Shown here in pieces: positions 13,246 through 27,039 of a stretch of DNA of 64,000 nucleotides. The translations under genes were made by a program, and so were the position numbers. The notes beneath the pieces are model-generated. The model was given only the letters and a program-made list of their open reading frames with translations. It made no database searches and had not been told where the DNA came from. Source of the stretch: Talpa occidentalis (lineage: Eukaryota; Chordata; Mammalia; Eulipotyphla; Talpidae); assembly GCF_014898055.3 (NCBI RefSeq), contig NW_023603184.1, forward strand, positions 28,808,808-28,872,807, given 5' to 3'. The number at the start of each line of letters is the position of its first letter. The stretch's first letter is position 1.

Positions 13246-13934
13246 ATATAAAAAGAAACTATTCTACTCAAGCCTATTAAAATTAATCAGAAATTATGGG
13301 ATTTGATGAAAAGAAACCCTTGTCAGAAATTTCAAATTAACAGTATAGATTTTTACTGATAAGATTTCTTATAATTAGTATATCACTTGAATATAAGTAT
13401 AATGGAAAGTGCTTAGAAAGGTGTTTTTGTTTTCTCATCTAAAATTACCCTTGTTTTACTCAGTGAGTGATTTTAATAAACATTCCCAGCCATGGGCCCT
13501 TCAGTATTGAATCCCCAAATAATGAGGTCTAGATTGCAGATGTTTAGAGTGTGGTGACTGGTTTGAGATGTGCAAATTTAGAAATAATTACCCTGAGATC
13601 AGATAATAGTTTACTAAATTAAGACTCAGAATTAAAATTGAGCACTTCTAGGAATATGATAGAAGACATCAGTCCTTCAGAATAATTGTTAAGAATACTT
13701 AACCTTCATAAAGAAATTCTGTCATAATGATGTTAAAATAATGAAGAAAACAATTTGAATTAGGTTTACCACTTGCTGCAATTTGAAATCCCTTTGGCTT
13801 CCTCTAATGACTCAGTAAGAATGATATTCTGCACATAGAATTCTACACAGATATTTTATACATAGAATATCTGTCCTTGGATATCAGTGGGTGTTTCTTA
13901 AGTACATTTAACACTCCCTTTAAAATACTTTTTA

Positions 13935-14246
13935 GGGCCTCCCCGGTGGCGCAGCGGTTGAGCGCTGGGTTGCGAAGCTGCCCGCGGCCTCTGCGGCGCC
14001 GGTTCGATCCCCGGCTGCTCCCCGGCCACCGGAGGAGGGTCCCACATGGCGAGCAGACCTCTCCTGCCGCCCGCTGCTCCCCTCAGCAGTGTGCTTCGGT
14101 CCTTCTGCCTGCTCTGCTCCCCGCTCTGGCTCTGGTGAATTCTCTCACCCTCCCGTGCTTCTGACTGTACCCAGTGCATGTATAAACGAAACAAACAAAC
14201 AAATAAATAATAAATAAATAAAAACATGCCTCTATAAAAAAAAAAA
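13935..14246 (+). mobile_element. tRNA-derived SINE, young type, with 14-bp duplication
   Basis: The copy is complete. The A-box lies in GGTGGCGCAGCGGTTGAGCG and the B-box is GGTTCGATCCC at about 14001-14011. The GC-rich body and the ACAAACAAACAAATAAAT tail are clear. TAAAATACTTTTTA is duplicated perfectly at 13921-13934 and 14247-14260. Its high CpG content and perfect duplication suggest a recent insertion. Confidence 0.95.
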
Positions 14247-14776
14247 TAAAATACTTTTTAATAATTTTTTAGCAAATTTCTTCAGCAGATTTTATTTTTG
14301 TGTGAATTCATTGAATTTCAATAGAGATTCCATATCCTGTCCCTTCCTTTTTCCTTCCTTTTTCTTTCTCAAATATGTCATTTTTCCCTCCAATACATAA
14401 TTCTTAATTCATTCCTAAATGCACCAATGTGAAGTAACCAAATGTAGTACTACTATTTGTGTTGTTTAAATCAAGGAATGCATTAAATCAGATACCCTGC
14501 TTTTTTCCCCCTTATCAAGCACCCTTCTGTACAGCCATATGTCATTATATATCTAATTACCATTTTTAATAACTGCAGGATATCTTATTTACTCAGTATA
14601 CCATAACTTAACCATTCTTATCTTATTAGATGCTGATAATATGGCTTTTAATATGTATGTATGTGTGTAGGTCTGTATGTTTGTGTACATATATAAATAA
14701 CCAAGCTGCTTTCAGAAATAGTCAAAAAAGTTATCTTCACTAGCCTTGTCCCTGGCACTATTTCCTCAATTCCTTT

Positions 14777-15042
14777 TTTTTTTTAAGATTTATTTTTATT
14801 TATTTATGCATTCAAGAATTGGGGTAGGCCAGAGGTGCAGGGGGTGAGAGATTCACCAGAGAGAGAGTGGGGAGTAGAACAGGTGGATCTACTGAAATAC
14901 ACTGCTAAGGGGAGCAGCAGGTGAGACAGGAGAGGTCTGCTGTGCCATGTGGGTTAGTTCCCTGGCCAAGGATTGAACTCATGCTGCAGTGGCTGGTGAT
15001 AGCTTGATAGTGCTGAGACTTTAAACCCTGCGCCCACCATAC
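14777..15042 (-). mobile_element. tRNA-derived SINE, older type
   Basis: The antisense copy carries the T run plus AAGATTTATTTTTATTTATT, the body and a diverged tRNA-like head that ends at CTGCGCCCACCA, a few bases short of the full head. No clear flanking duplication is seen. Confidence 0.85.
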
Positions 15043-17725
15043 TATTGACATCATGAGCCCCTTGGCCCCCCAATACAGACAAGTGAGTCATAATGTGGTT
15101 ATTATTGCTCCTCTTGGTGGCTCCAACCTGTGTAGAGGGATCTCACTGTCTCTTTGTCACTTTAGTAATTTACATCAATGTTACTGTACACTACTGTTGC
15201 AAACATTAGCTTAAATTTGAATGCCTAACTAAAACATCTCTTAAAAATTTCGGTTTGATGCAGCATAGACATCGTTATGATTGAGGAGGCACATGGCACC
15301 AGATTTGTGTGTGAGGCCAGAATTTGGCATGGGCAGATAACCATATACTTTTCTGCCATATAAAACAATTCTCAGGAGCTGTGTGGGCCCTCAGGAGGGA
15401 AGATGTCTGCCCATCAGTGGACAGAACTCTGCTTCGTTTCAGCCCTATAATTCATACAGATGGGTTGCCAGTGATATGACAGACAAACAACTCATTTGAA
15501 ATAAAATGCCATCTGTCTTGGAATTGATCATAGAATTCCTAAAGTTAGAAGAGTTGTTTGTGATTCAGTCAAGTGTCGTGAAAGACAAAAGCCATGTACA
15601 GCTTGCAGGTAATTTTCAGGAGCAGTTAATTTCTAGCCACATATAGTTTCTTAAGGAAGTAAACAAAATTATAGATTTAACCAAATAAGAAATGCAGGCA
15701 AAAAACTGTTCAAAAGAATCATTAGTATGAAGAGGCTCACTCTCAAACTTTGATTGGAATAATAAAGAAGAAACTTACATGAAAATGAAATTGTATGGCC
15801 ATGTATCCTGTTGTTAACAATTTTTATATATGCTTAATATCATATCTTACTTTCTTTCCAATCCTTATTAAATGATTGCTATGTAAGAGACCAGAATATA
15901 TGTTGTTGCTCTATGGTTGTTCATAATATTTTGCTTTCAGAAATTTGTGGAATTATGATCATGCAGTGTATCAATTAGCAATAAGTTCATGTTAATTCAA
16001 CTTGTTTTCTTAGTCTATTTTTCTGGGAGAAAAAAAGGCTAGATTTACTATCCAGAGCAGATGCATGAAGATTTTACAAAACAGAAAGGAAAGGAAGTTA
16101 TCTGGGAAAAGGGCAGCCTTTAAAAGATGCTTTTATCTTGGTAGGGATAAAATCACATTTGTGGGACAAAATGATAGTCACTATAAATAAAACCACTGGG
16201 CTTCATTTAAGGAGAAGGAACCGGGTGCACGTGTGAGCTGGTCCAGTGGACCCCCTTGGAGTTTCAGCCTGTTTCTAATTGGGTTCTGCGTGATTTGGGT
16301 TGGAATTGTAGACTTGAGTCTATCATTTGGAACCAAATGTTCCCGTTGCTATTCATGGAAGAGGAAGTTAGCAAAATGGAATAATTTTCTCCCCACATGT
16401 TTAAAACTGCTCTCAGTAAGGAAAGAACCTTTCAGTTCAATAAGTTTTCCATTTTTCTCAACATCTATCTCCTCTCAAAATGTGTGAAGTTCTGAAATTA
16501 TGAGAGCAGTATCAAGTGATGGAATTAGGAGGAAGATGAGGAACATATGTCGCCATATTTAGAGGTATTTGTGGGTCCTAACATATGAAATTACCTTTGA
16601 GTAGACACGATTACATGATGATCTCCCAGGGTCTGTTTTTAAAAAAAAAAAATCAGCTCTGGGTTATCAGACTCTCAAATTTCAGGTAGTGGGACAAGGG
16701 AGTCAATAAACTTGCACATTCACCCATTTTAGTTTGATTTCACAAGAAAAATATCTTGTGAAAAATGCCTGCTGGCATGTGTACTCTGCATTGACTGTTG
16801 TCTATTATGAATCCTCCTTGTTCTCCCATCCTTGTGTCATAAACAACCTTGCAGGTCACCCTCCAGGAGCAGGGGGCCCCTCTGCAGTCTTTGCTAATAC
16901 AGTAGTGCAGTGTGTGCAGCGGGTTTCTCAACAGTTGTTTCATTTTTTAATTTGTTGACCGAAAAGTTCTTTTATTCCATTCAGTGCACATAGTGTATTC
17001 ACCTAGGTCAGGTGCTCTATCGCCACTTAGCCCGCCATGATACCACAGGCAGATGGGTTGGCGTCTGACAGCCCCTGAGTCATCTTCCTCATGGAATTTA
17101 TCCAAGAGGAAGGAGACCTCAAGACAATCACCCAAAAGCTTTTCTCGGGCCTAGAGTTGTTAGATTCTTAGAGAAATTAGTGTAATATTTGCATTAGTAA
17201 TAAATACACACTTTGAGTCATGACGAACGCTCACTGAACTCTGCCTTGCTCCTCGGGAGCTGGGAAACAGACATGAGTAAGAGACTCCTGCATGCAGATC
17301 TTTGGGTCTGGTGTGGGACGACAGTCACACAGACAGATAAATGACAGCACCGTGGGAGAAGAGCTGTAATGGAAATAGGCAAGCCCAGCAGCAGAGGAGG
17401 GCTTTTTGTCTGGGAACGTTCTCACAGGCCTCACAAAGATAAGGCATCTGAACCTAATCATGAAAGAATGGTGCATGGAAGGGAAATGTGCAGAGACAGG
17501 GAATTCTACTGGGACATGACACAGGGTCCTCATGGCCACTGAGCCTTACAAAACCTAAAGAATGGTGAGCTATGAGGGTGGAAAATTTGATCCTGGATAA
17601 CAATCACTATTTAAAAGATCCTTTCTGAATCCCCTAAAAACATAAGGTAAACCTGGACAACCTGGAAATTAGAAGCAGAAGCTCATTCTGCTTTCCCCCA
17701 AGCCCTTAATTGCAGCCATATGGGT

Positions 17726-17770
17726 GTGTGGGTGTGTGTGGGTGGGTGTGTGTGTGTATACTTTTTTTTT
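17726..17770 (+). repeat. GT-rich simple repeat followed by T run
   Basis: GTGTGTGGGTGTGTGTGG and related units are followed by TATAC and nine to ten T. Confidence 0.8.
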
Positions 17771-18309
17771 TCTTAACCTTGAACTCCTCAGGACACCTAG
17801 GCAGGATCTAAATTGGGGGTTTTCTTGACCTCATGGGAGAATCCATCTGACAGCTGTTCCTCTAATGCCTTCTGTCTTGGGTGTTTGGCTCAATGGCTGC
17901 TAACAAAACCAAGGTCAGGGGTCCATCCTTTCCTACATGGGACTCTTTAATGCTGCTCCCTCCCGTGGCCTCAGGCTGATGGCTAATGCATTGTCCCACC
18001 AAGGACTCAGCAGACCCAAAGTCCAGGGGAAAACAGACAGGGTACACCTGCACTGCCCAGCCTCTGCCGTGCTGATGGAGGCACGATTAACTTCACTCTG
18101 AAGCCATCACCTCAACAAAAGCCTGAGAAGGAAAGAAGTGAAGTGGCACAGACTGACTGCTTATTTACACACCCAATTTTGCAAGGGATAAGTGGATTAT
18201 CTGGACATACTCATCAGCCCCTCAGGGATCTTGGCCTTAGTGATGTGTGAAATCCCTTCTCCCTGTGGAGGTGGAAAGGCAAGGTACATCCTACCCACCC
18301 ACCCCTCTT

Positions 18310-18560
18310 TTAATCTACTTGGTAAATTGCAAAAGCAATATAAGCTTATTAAACAGTCCAAGTAATTCTAAAGGATATAGAAGGAAAAGTGAGACTCCCC
18401 TTCGGCCACGGACCATTCTGGACTTTGAGATGCATCTATAAGACATTGTGCATATGTGGTTTGTTCCTACCAAAACAGGATTGTACTCCATGTATTACTT
18501 GGCAACTTCATTTTTCTCCCCACTTACACTATCTTGCATAAAAGATCTCTTCTTCCAGTG
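18310..18560. repeat. old LINE-type 3' repeat (tentative)
   Basis: AAAGCAATATAAGCTTATT, AAAGTGAGACTCCCCTTC and TTGGCAACTTCATTTTTCTC, in that order, resemble a common old mammalian LINE 3' repeat. The family name is uncertain. Confidence 0.35.
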
Positions 18561-21500
18561 AGAATTTGAGGGTAAATTCCAATTCTTTTTCTTTTTTGGT
18601 AAAGATGACTTACTAGTAGAGTTAGAGATACAGCAAATAAAAACACAGCTCACCGAATTAAATTTGAATTTCAGATAAACAAGCAATTTTTTTTTTTTTT
18701 TTTTTTTTAGTGTGTGTAGGTCCCATGTGCTATTTGAAATTTAGGGGCATCCAAAAAAGTATCTAAAATTCACATTTAAGTGGGTGTCCTGTGTTTTATG
18801 TAATAATTCTACATTTATTAATTAATTGGTTGATTTGTTGTTCTTGTCACATGCAAGACTTTTATGCACAAAATCTCCAAACAAGAACAAGGGCCTGTTT
18901 CCTGGTTTGGAAAGGGTGGTCTCAGGGCTGCTATTCACACACCTGATGAATGTGTGTTTAGGGCCAGCTCAGCCAGGCACCCAGTTCTCATTAACAGCCT
19001 CCACGGGAAGGAACTGGCCTGTGCAGCTGCTTTGTACTTGGGGCGAGACCTTGGCTCTTTAATCCCTGCTGCTCTGTGAAGGCACCAGTGGCAGTTACCT
19101 GAAGTCATGTGGGTGATATTAATTGAATTTTTTTAATGAATGCTGGTATTTGTAGGAATTTGCAATGCAAACAGACAGCCTTTCAAGCAATGCGTATTGT
19201 AATTAGAGCAAGTTTTTAAGATTCTTTGAAGTACTAAATGTTTATGAAATTCAAATAAGGGCGCCAATCTGCACAATAAAGGGGCTCTTGGTGGTGTTTT
19301 TAAAAATCTATTTTGTAGATGTAAATATATGCCATAATTAGTGGGAAGTAACTTGAAGAGCCTCTGCTGAGTTTATTCCTACTATTCTTATTTAAAACAG
19401 CTGCTGTCCCCTTGTGCTGGGCAAGGGCCAGTGGCCCCTTGGGAGCACACGCAGCGACTTGCTTCCCTCTGGGCAGCTCCTTCACTGTCCCCAGTTGTAG
19501 GTTGCCTGGCTGGGGAGTTGTCCATGGTCATCCCAGCTCCGTCACCACAGTCCTCAAGATGCCAATAGGGGCTGGCTTCTAAGGCCTTGACCTGGGACAG
19601 ATGCTCACAAATGAGTCAGGCAGAGGGTTTGGGGGCAGCCAGGATACTGGAGACCCTCCTGCCAGTGCTGCCTCCTGGGGCACTTTTGCCTGAAGGCTCA
19701 AAGACCCAGTGCAGAGCGATTATCCTCTGGCGTCTGCAGGAGCAGCTGCAGGGCCCACGCAGCGCCCTGGCTGGCCGAGCCTCTCCATGTGGCAGGCCTG
19801 GACAGCCGCCCGCAGCAGGGCCCAGCTCCCAGCTCTGCCTGCCAAGGAGCCAGATGCTGCCATTGGAAAAAATTGCTTCACAATTTGAAATCTTGGTCCT
19901 TTGATCATTACTCAGAGAGGATGAAGAGGAGAGGTTCAAAGTGGTGGTTTGAAAACGCCAGCGTCTCCTTACAGCCATCAGTGCCTATTACATTGTCTCA
20001 TGTCAGGGACAATGCTCTTGATGTTTTCATTTTTGCAACCAAGTAATTCCCACCCAGCCCTTCCAAGCCCTGAGGGTGGGAAGGGAGTGTCCGCTGCCTG
20101 ATCCTTTCCTGACCCTGTGTCCCTGCCCTCTCCCCTGCCCGTGGGGTTATCTGCTTCCTCTTTGTTCTGGCAGGTTTTTTCCCTCTGAAGACAGTGACAA
20201 AGTAATTGTCATCAGCCAAAGGCTGCTTCTACGCTTGGCAACTTCCAGCTCCCTTCCAGGTCCTTCCTCAAGTGGGGCCAGGTTTCCGGAGGCCTGAGGT
20301 CTTACTGGACTGGTATCCCAGCCCTAGTCCTCCCCTCAGAGGACTCAGCCCCTGCATCACTGGGCTCCAGGCCTCATTTTTCCTCACCCCTAAAATGGGA
20401 AGGATGCTTCTTTGAAGAACTTGCATTTTCAACATATTTTTTTAATTCAAAACTTGAAATCAAAGTTGAACACATTTGTGAGTAATGGGCTCATCGAATG
20501 ATAGTTAATAAAGGGGAAGTAATCCAAGTCTTGTCTGGGGACTTGAGGTGCAAGAGTAAAGTAATAATATAGGAGAGGGGGGGAGTAGGGAACAACTTGA
20601 GAAAGTTTGATATTTCCCTTTTTTGTTCCTTTGCTCTCTGATGCAGTCACCGTTCTCTGCCTCACATTGTAGCCTGCATCTACTTCAACCTTACATTGTT
20701 TCCCAGGACTTGCCCGCAATTGCACCTTAAGGTCTTGAATTCTTTCAGTACATATTCATTTATTAATAAAGGTCATTTATTAATGATTACTTTAGTTCCA
20801 GGAAAAATTCTATAACATCTCTAATGGTGTATTTTTGGAGAAGATAGTAATTTTATGCCTGTTTGAGCAGGTGTGCTCAGGATGTAACACTTGTTATAGA
20901 CACAAATCAGAGGAGTTCTCATTTTTCTGTGTGGCAGAAGCCTCTCTAGCATCTCTACCACACATCTGATAAAGGTAGATTGGGGCTCAGACAGGCTCCC
21001 TGGTGACCCCCCAGTTAACCAATTGTGGTGTGACTTGTAAGCCTCCTTCTTTATCTCTGTCCTAGTCTATATTTTCAACAAATTAATAGGAATGTGTTGC
21101 AGTTCTTTTAATGACCATCACTGGCACAGCCACGCAATCATTTATAGATATATATTTCATATGCATTCTCTCTTCCTGTCACCATGGTAGCCTTTAGAAG
21201 CAGGTCTTCTCTGTGGTTAAAATCAGGACAGTGGGTCTCGGAGGAGTGACTGCTGTCCAAGCTATAAGGTGCCTGCGATGAGGAGAATGACAGGTGAGAA
21301 GTCAGTTCACAAATAACCTGCACCAGATGGACAAGGTGTAGGAAAATTCCATGTAGAACTTGCATCCTAGGAAGCAGATAGAACCTGCAGAAACTTAAGG
21401 GTGAGATAGGGGAAAAATGAAGGTGAATTGCAGAGTTTTCGCACAGAAATATTCTGAGGTCTGTGTAATTCCAGAAGGCAATCTCTGGGTGAAAGTTACT

Positions 21501-21759
21501 GGTAAGTGGAATCATGCCTTATCCTCGCCCATGGTATTTGTGAGTGTGACAGAGATACCAAAAGGGAAATAAGGGTTGTTAGTCAGCAGGGCATGGTTTA
21601 TCCAGGTAGGCCCATTGTAAAAACAGGGTTGCTTAAGGTGGAAGAGGGAGGCCGAAGATGAGATACAGGAAATGACAGCTGTCAGTATGAGCTTTGAAAA
21701 TTGGGTCGGGGGCGGGGGGAGGAGTTAAGCATTAAGGAATGTGGGTAGCCTTGTATAAT

Positions 21760-21961
21760 GCCTCTTTCTGAGTATAAAACTGAGGAAAGGCATTCCTAGG
21801 ACCTCCAGAAAGGAACGCAGTTCTGTGCACATCTTGGGCTAATCTTTGTAAAGATGCATGTTGGATGGCTGAGCTACGGAAGTGTAAGGCCATAAATGTG
21901 TGTTGTTTTAGTCTACTGTGTTAGTGGTAGTTTGTTAAAGCAGCAGTAGAAAACTAATGCA
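21760..21961 (+). mobile_element. MaLR (MLT1-like) LTR, 3' end
   Basis: AGGCCATAAATGTGTGTTGT, TTAGTCTACTGTGTTAGTGG and AAAACTAATGCAG follow the typical end of MLT1/MST LTRs. The left boundary is not resolved. Confidence 0.6.
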
Positions 21962-22714
21962 GGGGGAAAAAAAGAACTAAACATTGAGTCTGTCTGGAAG
22001 TTAGGAATTACCTGGTTTATGTAGTGCTTTTCCTGTGTCTGAGGATCTTTAGTCAGAAGGCAATGAAGGTAAGGACACTATTGAGAGGATTTCCTCAGTT
22101 CATTTGTAAGGTCTCTGTTTCAGGGCAAAATGGGCATCAGAGGTTTCTTGAACAGGCCCGTGCCTTGGGCTTGACCTCTCCAGCCACATTCAAAAGTGTG
22201 TTTTTTCTGTTTGTTTTTGACACTTCAGAACCTGACCCATGACCAACTATTTTAGGCTGGCTGTCCCCAAAGGACAGATTATGGTTTGAATTTGGAATCT
22301 GTTGGAAGATAAATGCTATATTTTATCTGTTTCTTGGGTTTTTATGTTTATTTGCTTTTAGAAAATGCCCTGTGGTCAGATAGGAGCTGATTAGGCAGAA
22401 ATAGTTCGTATCTTTGATACTAGCACATTTTTTGTCATTTTCTTGCCTTCAGAACTATATGTAATAGGTTTGCCCTAAGTCTTCAGTTGGGAAAAATGAG
22501 TCAGTCGGGTGGGTAATGAACTCAGTGAGAGTCCCACACTCATTTGAGTTTGCATCCTTTGTTGTTGATTTAATGCTAACATACTTTCTTTGATATTACC
22601 TTTGCTTTGTGGGATTTCAGTGACCACATTTCTCTCTAGGATCATCTGTAATATCATCAGCTGATAGATGATTATCTTTCACATCAATACCTCCTTTTAG
22701 AAAATTCCCAGAGA

Positions 22715-22989
22715 GGGCCTCCCTGGTGGCGTAAGGAGTTAAGAACCACACTATGAAGCAATTCTCAGCCTCTGCAGCATGAGTTCGATCCCCGCCGGCC
22801 AGTGTGCAACCCACATGGTGCAGCAGACCTCTCCTGACTCACCCACTGCTCCCCTCAGCAGTGTTTTTCAGTCTGCCTGTTCTGCTCCCCACTCTGTCTC
22901 TGGTGAATCCTCTCACCCACCCCCGCCAACCCCATATCTCTGACCTGTACACTGGCTCTTGTATGCATAAATAAATAAATCTTTAAAAA
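22715..22989 (+). mobile_element. tRNA-derived SINE, older type, with 14-bp duplication
   Basis: The copy has a full-length head, body, TGCATAAATAAATAAAT and an A tail. The flank AAAATTCCCAGAGA (22701-22714) recurs with one change at 22990-23003. Its GTAAGGAGTTAAGAACC head is the variant used by the older subfamily. Confidence 0.92.
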
Positions 22990-23184
22990 AAAATTCCTAG
23001 AGAGTCGCTGTGATACAGTTAGATAACTGCATGATTATTTCCCATGTCCAAGAGTAATTGCAAAGCAGTTGTAATAGCAGCTTGGTTATTTACTGTTAGT
23101 TAGGAAGCCTTTTAAAGTCTGACCAATTAAATTTACACCAACAACATAGTTTTCCCAAACTATTTTTAAAAGGCAAGATAATTA

Positions 23185-23730
23185 AAAAGACCTCTCTCCC
23201 TCTCACCTAAATACCCATGGCTAAGATGCACACAGACCTTAGGATCTAGTAGCTCCATTTCTAGGAACACCCAACAAAAAAGCATAAATATATTTGTCAA
23301 AAGGATATTTGAGAATGTCTATAGTAACTCTCTTCATGACAGATCCATCTTAGAAGCATCGCAAATGTCTATCAGTAGAATAACTAGACTGTGGTGTTTT
23401 TTGTTCACTGAAACTCTACAATAACAAGGATGAGTAAAAACTACATACAACATATATGTCTCGCAATATAAAGTTGAGCTGATGAAACAAAGGGGTTGCA
23501 ATGTGATTCCATGAGAAATTTTAAACAGTCAAAATGAATGTGTGGTATTTTAGGGGCCACGTCATCTTTGTGAGGTGCAGGGTGGTTATCAGGAGGAAGC
23601 ATGGTAGAAAATCATCTGTTCTCCTGCCTCTGGGGCCTGGTTACACAAGTGTGTTCACTTTATGAAAATTATTCAAGCTGTAACTTTGTGATTTGTACTC
23701 TGCTGAACTGATGGGTGGACTCTTTTTTTG
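23185..23730 (+). mobile_element. L1 3' end, ancient, sense
   Basis: TTAGGATCTAGTAGCTCCAT, AATGTCTATCAGTAGAATAA, TGTGATTCCATGAGAAATT and the GTGGTTATCAGGAGG segment are in the order of the conserved 3' end of ORF2 and the following 3' UTR of old mammalian L1. No frame remains open. Confidence 0.7.
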
Positions 23731-25020
23731 TGTAAAAAGAGTTAACCTCAACAACATTAAAACTCATAATTTGTTGAGACAGTTTCTGAGGGCAGATTTT
23801 CATAATGTACATCCTTTAATACCTTTAATAGCTTCATTTTATAATTCCTGTCATTAAAAGGACAAAGCATTCATTCCCATTCAGGACAGTGGTGAAACAA
23901 AGATGAGGCAGTGGGAATGGCCTGGCCTGCCCAGGTGCCTATAATTAGGAAGTTCGTTGTTTGTAGAGGATTTTAGATGACAGAGTCATCTTCATTTTTA
24001 TTATCACCCTATCCCCACAGTTCTAAACAAGGCTATTGATAAAGTACTTAAAAAAAAAAAAATCTTTCATTGGTCTAAATCCTAAATAATTGGTGAGCTT
24101 ATTAGTATTATTTTTATTTCATCTATATATAAATATACCTCAAACTAGCACACCTTTATTTCTTATCTAGTAGATTCATATCCCTTAATGTACATGTGGT
24201 CTCAGCCTTGTGGTCCTTTCTAGAGTAAGTTTGTAGTCAGCTGGAAGCTGCAGTCTCCATGGTGCTTCCAGTGATTCAACAATAAATTTGGAAAAGAGCA
24301 AGGACAGGACAGTAGTTATGAAGATGAGGGAACAGCCCGAGTCACATCAGTGCTGTTGTATTCTGTTATGACTATTAGAGCTCTTGGGTTTAAAGGCTAG
24401 CACAGTGAAACAGAATGCTGATTATCACTGAGAGTTCTTCTGCCATGTAAAGGAAGCATCTTAAAAGCAGTCCATTCTAGTTATCCAGTCTGCTAGGTGT
24501 GCCGCTGCTCTTGGATTAGCATTACTTCAGCTTGGTCACTCAGAGAGATGGAAACATAAGAGTTGTGAAAATTCTCAGCAGTTTTGCTAACATCAAAAAT
24601 TGAATACTATTCTAAGCTCAATTAACAGCTTAAAATTGTATCTATTGACTGATTGTTACATAGATTTGCTTCCATGGTTACTTCAGATTTTAAATGTCCA
24701 GTTTTGTTTACATTGTAAATCTTTTGCCTGTCCAAAATAATTGTCATTGAAGTGAATAAAAGTATTAAACTGAAATCAACGAAAATATTGTGCCTAGGGA
24801 GTTGAGATGCAGTTCTCAAGAAACCTCCTACCTGGTGAAGACAAGAAGGTTGAGTTGACAATTGAAAAAAAATCACCACACTTCTGTAGACCTCTCACCC
24901 TTTGCTTATCCCCATGCTCTTTCCCACAGTCCTCTACTTACCCCCAGAAACATTTAGCTGCTTTTGATTATTCACCAGTCTTTCAAAACAATGTGGCCAC
25001 ATTAAAAATAGCAAGTTTTG

Positions 25021-25319
25021 GGGCCTCCCCGGTGGCGCAGCAGTTGAGCGCTGGGTTGCGAAGCTGCCCGCAGCCTCTGCAGTGCCGGTTCGATCCCCGG
25101 CTGCTCCCCGGCCACCGGAGGAGGGTCCCACATGGCACGCAGACCTCTCCTGCCGCCCGCTGCTCCCCTCAGCAGTGTACTTCGGTCCTTCTGCCTGCTC
25201 TGCTCCCTGCTCTGGCTCTGGTGAATTCTCTCACCCTCCCGTGCTTCTGACTGTACCCAGTGCATGTATAAACAAACAAATAAATAAATAAAAACATGCC
25301 TCTATTTAAAAAAAAAAAA
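25021..25319 (+). mobile_element. tRNA-derived SINE, young type, with 10-bp duplication
   Basis: The copy is nearly identical in arrangement to that at 13935, including GGTGGCGCAGCAGTTGAGCG, the B-box GGTTCGATCCC and the AAACAAACAAATAAATAAAT tail with AACATGCCTCTA. The duplication is GCAAGTTTTG at 25011-25020 and 25320-25329. Confidence 0.95.
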
Positions 25320-25887
25320 GCAAGTTTTGATTGTGTGACAATATTAGCTAGCAATGTACTTATAGCCCTTTACTATTCTTTTTCAGAGCTAGAATTTTTT
25401 ATGAAATTGAAAGTAAATTTCTAAAATGCACATTTCTTCCTCCAAATAACCAATACATTGGTTATTGTGTTGTTGTTGGGGAACATCCTAGGTATTCCTC
25501 ATTAGGACATGTAAATTAGGGCACATCTGCTTAGTGGCATGCAGCCACTAAAAAGTATGGCTTCCTTAAAAGCATTTTTTGAATACTGGTATTTTGTGTC
25601 AGTATTTATGTAAGTTAAAAGATGTAGAGTTATATTTATATAGATATATATTCTTTAAAGCAAGATTTAAAAGAGTGCAAAAATAGAGGGGGAGGGGAAA
25701 ATAGAGGGAGAGGGAATGTGTTGCTTAAATATCAAGGCGCTAAATATTTCTAAAAGGAAGCTTGGGAAATAGATCACACTGGTCACCTTGGAGAAAGTTA
25801 GCAAGTTGAGGTGTAGATATACACCCTGAAATGCACCCTATTCACACTTTGATTTTTCTTTTTGTACTTGCTGCATGCATGATTTTA

Positions 25888-26085
25888 CTTTTTTTTTTTT
25901 TAAGATTTATTTATTTATGCATCCAAGAGCTGGGGTGTAGGCCAGAGATGGGGAAATGAGAGGATTCATCAGAGACAGAGAGGAACTGAACAGGCAGATC
26001 TCCTGAAATACACTGCTGAGGGGAGCAGTGGGAGAGACAGGAGAGGTCTGCCGAGCCATGTGGGTTGGTCCCTGGCCAAGAACAA
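25888..26085 (-). mobile_element. tRNA-derived SINE fragment, older type
   Basis: The antisense tail, body and part of the centre are present up to the equivalent of GTTGGTCCCTGGCCA. The tRNA-like head with both Pol III boxes is missing, and no duplication is evident. Confidence 0.85.
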
Positions 26086-26894
26086 AGACAGCACAGTTCT
26101 TAAAGACCCACTTTCAGTGTCAGGCGACAGCTGCCCGGAAGAGCTAGGGATTGACATTAGCATCAGCTCCTGTGTGCCTTGGATGTGTTGGTACATTTCT
26201 GCCCTGGAGGCTGGCATGCAGGTAAACCCAAGCACCTCTTCTTCAGCCTGAGTCACTCAGAGACAGACATTTATTAGGGGAAGACATTCAGCATTTTCTG
26301 TTAAGCTGTTCCTTCATGGAGTCAAATGTCAAACCTTTGAATGTGAGAAAAATGCACACCTGGATATTTTTATTTATTTATAATCTCCCCCCAATACCAT
26401 GTAATTCCAAAAAGAAAAATGTGAGGGAGCATTCCTAAATTTATTGGTGATATAAAACTGGACAAGTACAAGTAAAAGCAGATTGGAAACCAGTAAAAGT
26501 TGCTGAATTTTGGTTGGTAGTGGCTATTAGAAGTACCCAGGATAAGTTAATTACTGTAGTTGAGCACTGAATTTAGCTTTGAATTTCTTGGCACATAAAA
26601 AAGGGAGAATATAAAGTATATGGTTCTTTTTATTTGAAGCCAGAAATTATGAAATTTTGCCTAAGGAAATGGACATTTTCCTGATACTCAGTTCAAGGGG
26701 GAAATTCAAATACAGATACATATTAAAACTATATATAGACTGACTCAGGTCTTCATGGTGGTTAGTGCCTCTGAAGGTATTAAAGTTAGCTAGTCAAAAT
26801 GTGCCAAACCTCAGCAAATACAGTCCCGTGTATCAGATCTCCCTCTTTCGCCTTGACACTGTGGTAATGGTCACCTACTGGATCTACATTCACT

Positions 26895-26935
26895 TTTGTA
26901 TATACATATACATGTGTGTGTGTATGTATATTACA
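26895..26935 (+). repeat. TA/TG simple repeat
   Basis: The tract TATACATATACATGTGTGTG is followed by TATGTATAT. Confidence 0.7.
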
Positions 26936-27039
26936 TCATTGTTCATTTTTGTACAATGTATGCTTGTCTGCTTTCTCTTCTCAGCTGTATTCCCTGTAAA
27001 ATTCCCACCACCAGTTCACCCGTGAACCATCACCATAGT

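Noticed and set aside
13877..14164. Arginine/alanine-rich frames in both strands
   Set aside because: These are translations of the young SINE. The matching frames at 25002-25265 and 8107-8505 show they are repeat-derived.
24807..25250. Open frame of 147 codons on the + strand
   Set aside because: More than half of it is the SINE at 25021, whose copies give the same PVAQ..SAGLRSCP-like translation wherever they occur.
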